From positions 31,780,983 to 31,844,982 of the forward strand of contig CM038223.1 of the NCBI GenBank assembly GCA_021442155.1: a stretch of 64,000 nt of DNA. The letters are read 5' to 3'. The position numbers were made by a program, and so were the translations under genes. The notes beneath the pieces were generated by a model. That model had not been told where the DNA came from. It worked only from the letters and a program-made list of their open reading frames with translations, and did no database searches. Of this stretch, positions 13,633 to 27,642 are shown piece after piece; the stretch's first letter is position 1; each line of letters starts with the position of its first letter. The stretch is from Cymbidium sinense. Lineage: Eukaryota; Streptophyta; Magnoliopsida; Asparagales; Orchidaceae.

Positions 13633-14712
13633 CAATTAATGAAATAGACTCTTATTCTTATAGATTTCAACACTGGTTTCAAAAGATAACTAAATTTGAA
13701 TTTTAAAAGGGAACACTTCAATGGGGGAAGAGTTTCTTTTAGGCCAATGAAGATAAAGTTGGGAATGCCTATATATATTGGGATGCTCAGTATGCATTTC
13801 AACTATCCTACCATTGGGCAATACATTTTTGAGATTGAATTTATTTAGATTTGGATTGACATTTTATTAGAAATCTAGGGCTTATATTCTATTAGCACAA
13901 AATTGTACAAATGCCTAAGGTTGAAGAATTATTCCTAAAGGATGCTTTAGAACCTAAGTCTATAATTTCTTATGATACAAGTCAAATGCTAAACTTAGAT
14001 AGACTTTTGAGAATTATTAGCTTTTTCTCTCACTTATGAAAGGAACCCATCCCTGCAATTTTTTTGGACTTATAACTACCAAGAAGGGTTGCCAGCTAAC
14101 ACCACCTAAATGAATTTTTAAATCCATAATGTTGGTCTTTATGTTATGTAAGATGGATGGCCTATTACTTTCAAGGAAATAATCTAGGAAGCTAAACTAA
14201 CTCTCTAATCCCTAGGATCATGTTAGCTATGACATGTTCCTAACTAATGCAACATATTTCATCTTTTATATCTTGACTCACATTTCATTTAAAGCTTTTG
14301 GGGTATGCAATTTATGTCTAAATGAGATGTAATTAGAAGTGGCCATGGGCCAAATCAAGGAGAAAAGCCAGACTTCCCTAGGAAGGTGATCATCCTTAAA
14401 GGTTACATGCCCCATATGTGCAATGGGAAGCTCCCAATTCAAGAATTTAAAATAATATGCTAGCATGGTTCATTAAAGGAAATTATTTCTAGTTACTTTT
14501 TGATTATTCTTAGAGCTTTAATTTATATGTGAAGTTTTAAATTTCTTTATTTTCGTTTAAGCTATTTAAATTTAAGTTGGGTAGATAATTCATTTCTCTA
14601 GGAGCCTAATGTCCAAGCATCCAACACAGAAAGTACAACACAAAAAGCAGTTTGATTTTATTGTGCACCTAAAGTAAATCAAGAAAAATTTAAATTAAAA
14701 GAATAGGCCATT

Positions 14713-14780
14713 ATAGTCGGGTACTATTGTACACACCAAAAGAAATGGAAAATCGAGTAGCCTAGCTCTGCCCTTATACA
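14713..14780 (-). promoter_or_regulatory. Promoter-like block of L2
   Basis: On the minus strand it reads TGTATAAGGGCAGAGCTAGG, then a pyrimidine-rich stretch and GTACCCGACT-like sequence. This is the same arrangement as in L4, L5, L6 and L8. It is inferred to hold the TATA box and transcription start of the LTR. Confidence 0.5.
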
Positions 14781-17700
14781 ACCCTAGAACTAAAAGTCCA
14801 GATTTATGGGTCTTCTTCCAAGATAGTCTTCCTCTATAGGAACCTCCTTCAAAGTTCACAGAGGACCTCTCTGTTGGTAAGGTTAGCTCTTACTATTTCT
14901 AAACACCATAAATCCTAACTTAATTTTAAGCTTAAATTACATTTAAATTCTAAAAGTAAATTCTTAAGCCCTGGAAAATAAATGTTAGGAAATGTAAACA
15001 TCATACCAACACTTATATTTGTAAACATACATGATTAGCATTAGTTGTTTGCTAAGCCCACCTTTATAATTAGGCTATGCTTAGGGAATTATTCAGCACC
15101 TACAAGCAAATGGTAATTTTATAATTTATTATGATAGTCCTTTTAGCATAGCCCCCTACAGAAGATAGCATTAGTTTTGAAAAAATGTCCTACCATTGAG
15201 TCTAATAGACAAACAATCCTAAACATCCAACACCACAAAATAATAAAAACATCACATCACATCAAAGAATGTCATAGATCGACCTAACCTAAACTTATGG
15301 TTGATGACCTAATAATCTAGTGTGTGAAGGAGGAGTTTATGTGGTAAGACTTTCCTAGGCATTTTAAGTTCATGTTTTAGTTTTGGTTTCTAAAGTTTGG
15401 TATAATTTGATTTTGAGATTTTCACTTTTCATAATTTCACTTCAGGTACATGTCATTGTTAAACTAAAGATTTGAGGTATTAAGACCTCCTTCAGACCAG
15501 TATCCCTACGACCTCGGGTGTCTAGAATATATACCATATGTTTTCTAATTATGAAATACTTTGTTTTCATTTTTTTTAATTTCTTTTATTCTTAAAATTC
15601 ATTCAATTTACCATTGAATGGTTCCAATTTAGTTGATTTAAGATTTCATTTCCTTTTTTTAATTTCATTTTATGTCGAAGTAGATTTTAAGTTATCAAGA
15701 ATGAAGAATAAAATAAATTTCATTTTGGGTGGAACCCATTCTATTCCACATCCTAAACTCTAATAGAATGAAACCTTTACCCTAAGATAAAGATTCATTC
15801 TAAGGGTCAAGCTAAAACCTTAGATGTTTTTAAATTTATTTTATATTTGATTTTATTTGATTAATATTTTAATTTGATTAAGGTTCATTCATCTTTTCAT
15901 TTCTTTAATTTGATCAAATGTTTCTTAGTTTAGATTTATAATTAATTTATTTAATATGATGTTCATTTAGTTTGATTTAGCCCATAAAATATTTATACTT
16001 TGATTAAAATTTATTTATGTCTCTTTGAATCTTATCTAAGAGTTTAATGTTCATATTATTATGAATTTAGTTTGATTTAGTTTTTATTTTATGTTTGATT
16101 TTAATTCATTTCTATTTGATGTTGTTTAATTTAGCTTTTATAGCTTTATTTCATGTTCAATCTTTTTAATTTGGTTCATTATTCATTTGATTTTAATTAT
16201 TTGATTATTTAATTTAGATTGATCTTGCTTATTTATTAAATTAACTTTTCTTTACATTTAGTTTATTTGAATTTAACTTAATTCATTTAAATTGGTATTT
16301 TGATTCATTCTTAGTTTAAGTTTTGGTTTCATTATGTGTGAAGATTTCATTAATTAATTCAACCCTTTTAGATTAAAATTTATTTATCAATTCATAACCT
16401 AGGAAACTTAGGCTATTTTGGGCACTAAACTTAACTTAGGCCATTTCAAGTTCTTAAATTGTTTTAATTTTAATTAATTTGGTTAATCATTTTCATTTAC
16501 ATTTGGAATTTTATTATTCATTAACTTAAATAGACTTAAGAAATTTTTCTTTTGTTACTGAATTCCATATATGAATATGAAGCTCAGAGGTTAATTTTAT
16601 GAATTTTTATAAATTTTATGATTTTATGATTTATTATTTGAGTTATTTTGACCTAAAGATTGCAAATTCAACAACTTCAAATTTGAAGGTCAATTGGCCT
16701 TGAACTTTCTATGGTAAGTGAGGTTCCTCGCAAATTTAAGTTCCCTAAAGTTTCATCTTAATTAGATGTGTAATTTAGGGTTAATTAAGATTTTTATTAT
16801 TTCAATAAAACCTAAATTAAGCCTAAATTAAAAGGAATTAAATAGGGATTTTTTTTCTTGCATTCCTTCTTAGAAGATGCATCCATAAAGGGTTCATTTA
16901 GAATTTTTGGAGATTTGGCTGATTTATTATGCTTTTTCTAAGTTTAGATCATTTAATTGAATTAATTAATTCAATTAATTATCAAATTAGGCCATTTTAT
17001 GGTTTATTGGATTATACAGAGTTTTAATGAAGTGTTTAATTTTATTAAGGTTTATTTTGATGATATAAATTATTTTCATAAAATTTCATGACTTTTTAAT
17101 TTAAAATTAATTTATTTTAATAAACTTAGATTTAAGATTGGAAATTCCATACCTTTTTATTTACTTTTTAATAAATTCTGAAAACTTTTCTTAAGGTGTG
17201 TTTTAACTCTAATTTCATTTCCCCAAAGTTTCAAATTAATTGGATAGTGGTTTGAGTTTAATTTGAGTTTTATTAGTTTTATTTAAACTCAAATTACTCC
17301 AAAATTACCTAATAAAAATTATATATTTTAGGTTTAATGGATTCCTCTCGCTAAGACGAATCCATATAAACTTTATTTATATTTTTTAAATGTGTATTTT
17401 ATTTTTTATAATTTTTAGAATTTTTTTGATAGCTTTTTTATATTTATTTGAATCCAAAATTCAAGAACTTCCCGTTTTAACTTGTTGTGCTACTTTACAC
17501 ATGGCAGTGCTTGATTCATCCAGTTGGATCCATGCAGATCCAGCTCAGATGGTGGTGAGGACACGAGATTCATCACGATCATTTGATCTTTGATCGGATG
17601 GTGAGGATCTCACCCATGTTTCCTTAAGGGTTTTATATCTAGTCATGCAGCTAGATCTTGATCGGCTATTCCTAACAGAAGGAACGGACAATAAAGATTT

Positions 17701-18779
17701 TTCCCATGTTCTCATCGGTAAGAAGTATGGACCATCTACATTTCATGACCAGATTCTAGCAATCTAGACTGTGATTTCTTATAATTTTAGTTGCAAATCA
17801 ATCTAGAGTTAATTTGCAACCCATCTAAATAGCTTGATCTCACTTAAGATCAAGTTGACTTTATAAAGGACAAAACCAAAATGCTTTGGAGGTCAGTTTT
17901 GAAGCATACCTCACTGTCATCGCTTTTCGATGGTGGGAACAATTTTTACAACTTCGTGGGGATGTGGTAAGTTTTTGAGAGAAGTTTCACAGCTTGCCTC
18001 CATGTGGATCACCATATTGACCAAACTCAACACATTTTTCATCGGGTTTGGACATTTTTGGCTTGTCGGTAGTGTGGTCATTGGGTATGGGCTCGATCGT
18101 GATTGATTCCAACTCTAGAATGTTTTGGGAGATTGATTTACAAGAATGGGATGCCCTTCCCTCAATTCTCTATTTAGACATCTTATTACCGCCAACTTTC
18201 ACCGAATTTCGGTGTGCCAGTGGCGAAAGGCTCAGGTAAGGGGTCATATGAGTTCCACTTTACCTAATGAGTGTGTAGAGGGTATTAGGTCAATGAAATG
18301 GGTATTTCTTCCCCCTTTTCCATATATGGCCAAATGCCATATATGCTAGGCTTTATATGGTTGAAATCTAGCCACCGGTGGTGAGGGCCTCGATGAAGGG
18401 GTCAGTTTGGCCCTTTTCTTCCTTTGTGAGTGTGTTTGGATGCATATCTTAAATGGAGAAAGCCTCCTCTTCTATTTTTGTCTTGGCTGTGAACCATTTC
18501 TTTTTAATCCATGGAGGAAGCCAAGTTCTCTTTACTATGGTTATGGCCACCTTGGAGGCTCTAAGGGGTGATCAGCTAATTGAAAAAGTCCAAAATCAGT
18601 GATAGTGAATAACTGGATGAGGTATGGAAGAGAGGAAGTGGGATTTCTTTCTTTGTATGGATTCCAACCTTCTTGCCATGTTTACACCTCATCTCCTTGT
18701 GACTCATCTCATATGGCACTTGCTTGACTTTTGACATCACCATTGCATCTCTTTGGGCTGGTGGTTGGTTGGACAAATT

Positions 18780-19480
18780 AAACTAATGTGAATCCTAAGT
18801 TAAACTCAAGTCCACTTGAGTTGGATTTGAAGATTGGACTTAGTTCATGTCATTTAGATTTGACTTAATTTAAAATGTTTTAATTATACTACTTCCTTTT
18901 TATTGATTGGTCTTAGGTTTGGGTTTAAATCACCATTGATTGTCCAATGGATAATTGAGAATTCAATTAGCCCATGCCACATGAGAGTTAAATTTAATTT
19001 CATCCTAATTTCACCAATTTTTAATTAAAAGGGTTAAATTAAGTTTAATTGCATCAAGTGGACAATTTGACTCAATCAAAGTATGTTTAGACCCCAATCA
19101 TGTTTAATCACATGTTCGAAATGATTTAGAGTGATTAATTTTATTTGATTTAAAATTGATTTTAATTTTGTCTCATTTGACCTAAATTGGGCTTATTAAG
19201 TTGGATTCATTTAGGTCAAATGACCAAATTAGTCAAATTATACTCAATGATTGGTTGTATTGTCTTTAATTATGATTTTCAAATGATTTTGGACATTCAA
19301 TCTGAGTTGATTTTAATTTGATTTAAATTTTGGATTTTAATAAGGTTTATTTGGGTTTATTTATATCCAGTGACCTAATTAGCCCAAATGAAACCTTATT
19401 GGATTTAGATCCATTTGATTTATGTTTAATCATATTAATTTCATGATTTTAAGTCTTTATAATGTCTTAATTTGGTCAAA
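18780..19480. repeat. GGTCAAAT block of L2
   Basis: Words such as TTAGGTCAAATGACC and TTGGGC recur here. It is shorter and sparser than in subfamily B and occupies the same place near the LTR 5' end. Confidence 0.65.
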
Positions 19481-20113
19481 TTTTAATGGATTAACCTCTG
19501 ACCTGGTGGGGCCCACAAAAGTCATCTCCATGTTAAAAGATTCACCATCTTTGATTTTCATTTGAATTTAGTTTTGGTTTTATTTTTAATCATGCATTGG
19601 CTTCATGCTTTTTACTTGATTTGATTTTAATTTATTTTGATTCCATTTTAATTTCTTTAAGTTTAGGTGATTTTGAGCTTAAGTAGGATAATTGGTTAAG
19701 CACTCCAATTATCTTACTTTAAATGCAAATGGATTTGGATTTCAACTGGAATGTGTCAAATGGGATGTGTTTGACTCAATTCTTTGTTTATAATTAAATT
19801 TTGGGTTGAGTCTACCTAAGCCCATTATATTAGACCTAACCTAAGAAGGATGCACTAAGTGACTAGGTATAGTGTCTTAAGTGTCTAATTAGGAGGCTCC
19901 TAACCTAGAATTAGGTGTCCTAATTACTAGTTTTAGAAATGATGTTAACCTAAGTAGAAAAAGTCTCCTAACTAAGCACTTAGGTCATTACACTTAGTGA
20001 TCTAGTGTACTCTCCTTGGATTAATCTAACTCAATGGATTTAGTTAGTTTCAACCCAAATCTTCAACTTAAACATACACTACTTTAAATTTGAAATTTAT
20101 TAAGTCTATATTA

Positions 20114-20118
20114 GGGTT
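20114..20118. repeat. Putative left target-site duplication of copia LTR (GGGTT)
   Basis: GGGTT here and AGGTT at 22904-22908 flank the proposed copia LTR, matching at 4 of 5 bases. The right boundary is less certain than the left. Confidence 0.5.
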
Positions 20119-22903
20119 TGTTGACTACATGAGCCCCATCTCATATGAGATTGATTTTGAGGATAACAAACACATGATCAAATGATATTAATCAAGTTAA
20201 ATTCAAGTGTGCAAGAAAAATTCTTCAGCTCATAGTTCTTTGGTTATATCAAATTATTAAGGCTATTAAACATGGACTAGGTAGAAATTTTTCTAGGAAT
20301 TATTATATTAAGGCAAATAAAAAGCTCACTAAATTAAAATAAATGTTTCATTCACATTTTGATTCATCATTCTCAAATTATTTATATTTTTTTATATCTT
20401 AACATTACAATTATTCATTAGGTTATCCATTTTGGATAGTATGAACTAAATACATGATATAAGTTTCTTTAAATGTGTGTTCAAGCAAGATAAATTATGT
20501 TTAAACTTTATTAAATCATTTCCATGCCATTCTTAATTTTTATTCATAATGTTTACTGCATGAAAATTCAATTATCCTAAAATTATCCTTTTTCCTCTTA
20601 TTCTCTCTCCTATTATTCTTTTTTCTCTCGCTTATTATCATTTCTCATCTTAACATTGTTTTGGCTAAATGTTTTAAAGGATTTTGTGTAATAAACTGTG
20701 TGAAATTTATTCAAAACATTTCCATATTATTTTCTCTCATTTTTCATATTTTAAAATTCATTTATTTGAATTTTTGAATTTGAATTATTTCTGAATTATT
20801 CTTTAATTCAATCTCCTTTATGCATGTCATATACTTGCTAAATCAAATAATTTTTTTATCAAATATGGAGAACATCTCAAGCATGATTAATTGGGATTAT
20901 TTAGAGCCATTTTTAAAGTATGGTTATTTTATTTTAAGTTATTTTTAAATTAAATTCAAATATGCCCTCTTTTTCAAAACAAATCCTTTCCTTTTTTTTT
21001 CTACTTTGACCTATTTTAGGAAACCTTAAGGGAGGCAGGGCACTATGATTTAAATTTAATAAATTTATATGTTATTTAAACATTTAATAAGTATATAATA
21101 CAATAAGCTTTGATTTAAATTAATCATGCATTATTGTGAGAATTTCCTATTTTAGGAAACCTCTTTAACCGAAATTTTTGAAGTGATATTCCATTGATTT
21201 TTTTTTTATTCAAAACTCCCTCCTTCATGTATAAACTTCATTGACTGAATTTTATATGTGAATTCATCCATCCTTAGTCATGAATCACATAGCATACATG
21301 TCATATTGGGTTTAAACAAATTTGTAAAGGAGCCTATAGGAGATCTCTTTGGCCGATCCCCTCTCTTTTGAATTTGAAATTCAAATTGATTCCAAATCAA
21401 TTTTTCTCTCATTGGATCAGTTTTTGGACGACCCTAAACTCCTCCCTCATCTCTTTAAGAGCCTTGTTTCAACTTGAAAAAGGTTCCAAAAAGTTACAAA
21501 TTCTTTCTTGCTCTCTTGCTCACCCTTGGCCGATTCTTGCTAAAGCATCCCTTGGAGATTTTTGGTGATTCAAGTGCAAGCATTCCTCATTATTATTCTC
21601 TTTCCCTTGGAAATTTATTTGGTTTGATGATTGATTGGGAAAAGTGAAGGTTTGGTGTATTTCCAACCTTAGCTGAAAACATCAATTCCTTGGAGTTCAT
21701 TTTCTAAAGAGCTAAGTTCTTAAACTTATTTTATTTCTTATTGGCTTTGCAGTTTACAAAGTTATGTAAATTTTCTTGTGTTCATTAATGATATAATATT
21801 TTAATTTTATTTGTCCAAGAACAAAGATAAGAAGAACAATTTGTGTGGACTTAACTATTTGATAATCTTTTGATTTCTTGTTTGGCCTAAAGCTAACATA
21901 AGGAAATAAATTTATTTTGTTCTTAATCATTGAATATTTTTTTTTATTTCTAGTTAGGTTGAAATCTTTTTAAAGGTTGTTAATTTCCTAAGTGCTTAAT
22001 CATTTGACTATCCATTGTTTATCCCTTTGGCTTAAAGTTTAATATAGGTTGGTTAAATTTGACCATGCATAACATCTCATTTCATCTCTTTCTCCATTTG
22101 GTCGATCACATCACATCTTGCATAAATTATTTTGTGCTTGTTGATTACTTGTATTCACTTGGTTTATGCATATGTTATGTAATAGCTTTCATGTGATATA
22201 ATCCAAATCCTTATTCAATTGATTGCTGAGTTGTTCTAACTGGACATATATTTATTATTTGAATATAAGTTAGCCTGTTTGAAAAAGAATTCAAAGTAAA
22301 GTGTTTGGTGATTGCCTTTTAGTTTGCATTTCAAGTCATTCAATAAAATCATTTCAAACTTCCTAAAGATCATTCAAGCAATATTGAGTTATTTAATCGC
22401 ATTAAATATTTGATTCAAGATCTTGTTTCAATTTCTTTTAAAATTAAAGTGAGTTCTCCTTTTCATTAATACTCAATTGTCTTAATATTAGTATATATTG
22501 GATTGTGAGTGCAAAATATTTTAAAATTGAGAGTTAGACTTGTATCTTTCTCTTTGACTTATCTTGATTTCTTGTTGGGTTGTACTTGCCCATGAAAGAG
22601 AGTATGGGAGATTTGTTGTAATCTCAACTTTGGTTTAGTGAATTCCTAGCCTAGGAGGCTAGGCTGGGACGTAGGTTAGTTTTTGGGGTTTGGCCGAACC
22701 ACATAAAAATCTCAGTGTTATTTTTCCTTACTTTTCAACACCTTGCCTTTTCTATTATTACTTTTTTTTTCTTTCACTTCATTTCACTAAAGCACTATTA
22801 TTAAATATTTAAGTCTTCTAAAAAAGATAAAATTAAATTTTCTAAAAATTTATTTTATTAAAACCCAATTATACCCCCTTCTGTGTGTTATAGCTAAGTA
22901 ATA
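20119..22903 (+). mobile_element. Copia-type solo LTR (SIRE/Angela-like)
   Basis: It begins TGTTGACTACATGAG followed by TTTTGAGGATAACAAACACA, a start style familiar from large copia LTRs. Near the 3' end it has GGGACGTAGGTTAG, then GGCCGAACCACATAAAAATC, then CAATTATACCCCC. That combination (GACGTAGG, CGAACCAC, run of C) is characteristic of SIRE/Angela/Tork-type copia LTR 3' ends and fixes the strand. No gag-pol follows and no second LTR copy is present, so it is a solo LTR inserted into L4. At about 2.8 kb it would be long for this group. The final CA is not intact at the boundary chosen here, so the right end may be off by 20-30 bp. The small frame at 21368-21568 is chance. Confidence 0.7.
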
Positions 22904-22908
22904 AGGTT
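22904..22908. repeat. Putative right target-site duplication of copia LTR (AGGTT)
   Basis: Partner of 20114-20118. Confidence 0.45.
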
Positions 22909-23099
22909 TAACTAGGGAACTAAACCTACTTACCTTATTGAAGCTAATGACTATATAAACATAACGGATTCATATTAATTACAAACAATAGATTTGACTT
23001 ATGTGGGTCCCACCAAAATTTGATCAAATAAAATCATTCCAAGTGGTTGAGATGATGATATGAACACATGTAAATTTGGATTTAAAAAAATATAAGTCC

Positions 23100-23480
23100 A
23101 ATGTAGCTTTAATTAGACTTATTAGGTCATTTGACTTAAATGGGCCTAAATGGATCTTATTGGGTTTAAACCCAAATCAAACTCATCTAAACTCAAATAA
23201 ATTGTCCAAAATCATTTTAATATGATTATTGAACATAAACCAATCCATCATTGGATCCAATTTGGTCATTTGACCTAAATGAACCCAAACTTAACCCATT
23301 AAGCTCAACTTGGGTCAAATGGGTTCAAAATGAAGTAAAATTAAAATAGTTTGATCCATTGCATTCCAAATTGATTGGATTAACTCAATTGAAAATTAAA
23401 CACATTATAATTGATCCAAATAAACTATTTAACTTAATTAAAATCAACTCAAATTAAAATTACATCAAAATGGACTAAAC
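23100..23480. repeat. TTGACC / CCCAAAT block of L4
   Basis: Short words of the GGTCAAAT vocabulary in plus-sense orientation, as expected for the 5' part of a plus-strand LTR copy. Confidence 0.65.
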
Positions 23481-26400
23481 TTAATGTAAGCACTCCATAA
23501 ATTTTAAAATCCTTAAAGAGTTCATTAATGATTAAATGGATACAATCCAAGAATTAATCTAAGGCTAATTCCATCAAGTGACACATCTTAGATCAAACCA
23601 ATAAAATAAATCATTAAATGGCATAATTCAAAAGGATCTCAACCCAATCTTCAACTAGTTCACTTAGGATGGAACCAAACCTTTCCCAAACATAATTAAT
23701 ATTGATTCTTAGCCAACATTAAGCCACTTAATCAACTTCTAATAAATCCAAAGCCAAAGAAGATGCCATGGAAAGTCAAAGTAATGTAAAGTCAATTCCA
23801 ACCCTATAACTTCATTCCCATTCCACCTCTTTAGCTTAGGCAAGTGTTAGATGGCTAGTAAGCCATGTAAGTAGTTTCTAAGGATTACATTCAACTTAGC
23901 AAACCAAGAGGAGAAGAAAACCATGCTTAAGTGGCTCAGCTTCAATGGTACTTTCACCTAGAGCTATTCTAAAGTAAAATAGACCATCTCATCACTTTTC
24001 TTACCTCACACAAAGTTGAAACCCATCTTCCCCTGATCCCCTCATCATCGGGATGCTAGAGAACGACCAAAGACAACAGAATCTAAGCCGATATGAGGCA
24101 ACTAATCTAGAATGAGGCAATTTAATTTCTTTGGCACACAAGCATCCCGCACCATTCTGCAACTATTAGAGTCAGCTGCACTGTCGAAGATTGCTGAGAC
24201 CGAGGTATGCTATTAATGACTTTCCTTAAGCTTTCGAGTTTGGTACTTTTTGAAGTGAATTTGATCTCAAGTGAGATCAAACTATTAAAATTACAAATAT
24301 TTTCATCCACTAATGGATTTAACATCAAAATCATGTGATTTCAACTATCGGATTGTCAAAAATCATGCAAAAATGACGGACGGCTCTCAGCCTCTACTAT
24401 TGCCATAGGAGACCTAATCTCCTCTATCCATTCCATTTGAAAGGAATGGATGACTAAGATCTAGCCAGATCTCTGATTAAATTTGATAAGAGGAACCGTG
24501 AGTCAAATCATGGCCATCCGATCTTCGATCAAAAGGACCGTAATTAACCTACGAGCGCCGCCTTTTTAATGTTAATTGGCATTGATCCTGCATAGCATGA
24601 TGATGAGGCACCACGTGGAAAGTGGTTCCATATCAAATCCATGTGGATCTGACACGCCTAAATGAAAATTTTAGGTTTCCTAAATTAAAAATTAAGAAAA
24701 ATGCTTAAAAATTAAAAAAAAACCTCTACAATTAAATATAAACCAAAACAATGCAAACTTTTGCTCTATGGATTCATCTTGACGAGAGAAATCCATTAAA
24801 ATTAAAATCCCCAAATTATATTGGGTTTGAATAAAAAATTTCAAACCCCTAATTAATCCCAAACCAATAATCAAATTAAAATGAAACTATGGGAAATTGA
24901 AATTGATGTTAAGACAGACATTAGGTAAATTTTTCATAATTTATTTAGCAATAAATCATAATATTAGAAATTTCAAACCCTAAACGCTTATTTTCATGAA
25001 ATAAAATAATACCAAATTAAATAAATGATGGAACTTCATCAAATCAAATCAAAACATCATGATATAATCTAATGATCATAAATAAGGCATTGAAACTTAT
25101 GGGAACATAATAAATCACAAAATGGCTTAATTAGGCCATTAATTGAATTAAATAATTCAATTAATTAACCTAAAGTTAAATAAATCATAATAAATCAATA
25201 AGAACTCCAAAAAATTATAAATAAACCTTCTTTGGATTCATATTCTAGAGGGGAATCAAGAAAAAATAAACCCCTAAATATCTTTCACTAAATTAAGTCT
25301 AATTTAGTTTTTTTTTAAATGATTAAAATCTTAATTACACCTTAATTACAGTTTAATTGCACATCTGATGAGAATGAAACTTTAGTGAAATCAAATTAGC
25401 AAGGAACCCCATTTGCCATAAAAATTTCAAACCCATTTGACCTTTGGATTGCGAGTTTTTGAATTTTCAAATCTCTAGGTCAATTTAAAAGAAATATTAA
25501 ATCAGAAAATCACAAAGATTATAAAATCTATAATATAAATTTATGGCATTATAATTTACGTCAAAACACCTAAATAAAATACTCAAACCAACTGAAAGCA
25601 ACAGAACCTAAATAATCCTAAGTTAAAGATCATGATTAAATGAAAATATAAAATTTAATTATACTTAATAATAATTGGTCCTTAAACCATAATAATTCCA
25701 TTTATAAATTGAAATATAAAGTTCATTTGATCTCTGAAATTTATAAGTTATTAACATATAAATACATTAAAACCATTTAGAATAAGGGATGACATGGTTT
25801 AAATGCAAATATGAAAGGTTATGTGTAATTAAACTTTAAGCTAGGATTGAATTAAGGAAAAAATAATTCACAAGGGAATAACCTTTCTTTAAGTTCCTTA
25901 AATCATGAAAAGAAAAAAAATCACATTAGGATAAATGTTCTTTCCAAATGACATAATGATCATTCCATTCAAATTGATTAAAATAAATTGAACCATTCCA
26001 TAATGTACGAAATATACAATTTGGACTTAATTATCTAAGTCTTCATTCATTAGCAAACCTTAAAGAATTTCATGAAATGAATAAATTAAAAAAAAGAAAG
26101 AATCATTAATGTAAATAAGTTATAGAATTGAAGAATAATAAATTGAATAATGTTAAACATAACAAATTGAATTTAAATTTACTTAGGTTAATGAACATTA
26201 ATGAAAATGAACAAATGAAATTAACTTGAATTGAATGAATGAAATACTTACAACTAAATGTAATGAGTAAACTACATACATCTTAAAATTAAATAAATGA
26301 AATGAAAATAAAATGAAACTATACCCTAAATTAAAATTAATAAAATAAAATAAACAAAAATGAATATTAAATCAATGAATATAAACATTAAAAACTTAAT

Positions 26401-27642
26401 CAATCTAAAGTTATATAAATAAAACAATTTTTCTATGCAAATAAAGTAAACTTAATAACTTAAAAATATATAAATCATCATAATAAATAAATCAAATATG
26501 TAAAATATAAATGAATCAAATTAAGAGAATAAATGATAAATATCAATATTAAGCTAAAGAAATTAGAATGAAATTAATATCATAATAACAGATGAATTAA
26601 AACCTCAAGTTAAAGTTAATCACAACATTATTGATAAAGAAATCAAAACATAAAATATTAAATAAAAAAGAAAAAATAAAATTAAAATAAAATAAAATAA
26701 ACTAAATTAATTCAAACCTTCTAAATTTAAAGAAAAGTTCAATTAAAATACTTAGACTTTTAGTTACACTTTTAGGATGAATCCTTACCTTAGAATAAAG
26801 GTATCATCATATTAGGAATTAGGATGTTGAAAGGAATGGGCTCCATTCAAAATGGAACCTACTGTATTCTTCGCTCTTAAAAGCCTAATCTAATTTTAAC
26901 ATAATAAAGTGTACCTAAAAATGAAGATGAAAACATCCAAGTATTTTAATTGAAATTGTCCAAAGGTAAATAGACAAATACTCAAAACTAAGAAAAAATA
27001 ATTTGAAACCTAAAATCTTGGTAATGTCTTTCCACACAAACCATTTGTCTTCACACACTAGAATTATAAGTCACAGAACCTAGACTTAAGATTATGTTTT
27101 TATGATTTTCTCTAAGTTTTTTATGATGTTATGATGAGAATTTGTTTTACTATTTTGCGATGTACTATTTTAGACTAGATGGCTAGGATTGATTATCATT
27201 AGTCTGGATGGTATGATGTTATTTTTAAAATTAATATTATCTTCTATAGGTGGTTGTGTTAAAGGGGCTGTCATCATAAATAAAAACTTTAAAATTATTG
27301 TTTACTTGCAACTGCTGAATAGTCCCTTAGCATAGCCCATAAGATAGGTGGGCTTGGCAAGCAACTAATGCTAAGCCCGTATGTTTGTAAAATATAATTG
27401 TTGTGTGATGTTTGTATTTTCTTGACATTTGTTTTGTAGGGCTTAAGATTTAGTTTTTTAATTTAAAAATATAAATTTGGGCTTAGAATTAGGTTAGGAT
27501 TTATGGGGTGTAGAATTAGCAAGAGTTGGCCGTACCAAGAGATGGTGCACAGGTCCCCTATGAAGCCCATTGAAGGTCCATGACGAAGGAGATGATCCTA
27601 GAAAAAAGACCTATAGATCTAGACTTGTAGTTCTAGGTTGGA

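Larger units (their letters stand above)
6655..19950 (-). mobile_element. Giant LTR copy L2 (subfamily A), split by L3
   Basis: This LTR is read on the minus strand. Its 3' end (CAACA on the minus strand) is at 6655, and its first 303 bases run to 6957. L3 then intervenes, and L2 resumes at 13628, where the sequence matches the uninterrupted copies L5 and L6 without a gap. Excluding L3 it is about 6.6 kb. Going towards its 5' end it holds the hairpin block (about 14080-14110), the TATA-like block (about 14713-14780), a long region T-rich on the plus strand (about 15540-17340), a GC-richer block (about 17500-18700) and a GGTCAAAT block (about 18780-19480). Its 5' terminus is missing about 25 bases at the junction with inverted L4. 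It could be the 3' LTR of the element whose internal region lies at 36590-48172. Confidence 0.78.

Noticed and set aside
18048..18239. Frame with MGSIVIDSNSRMFWE, similar in L2 and L6
   Set aside because: Similarity is nucleotide-level LTR homology. It lies on the antisense strand of the LTR and the L6 version is broken.
18225..18245. CAGGTAAGG splice-donor-like sequence, also near 52973 and 44625
   Set aside because: It looked like a conserved intron donor until orientation was settled. It is on the antisense strand of the LTRs.
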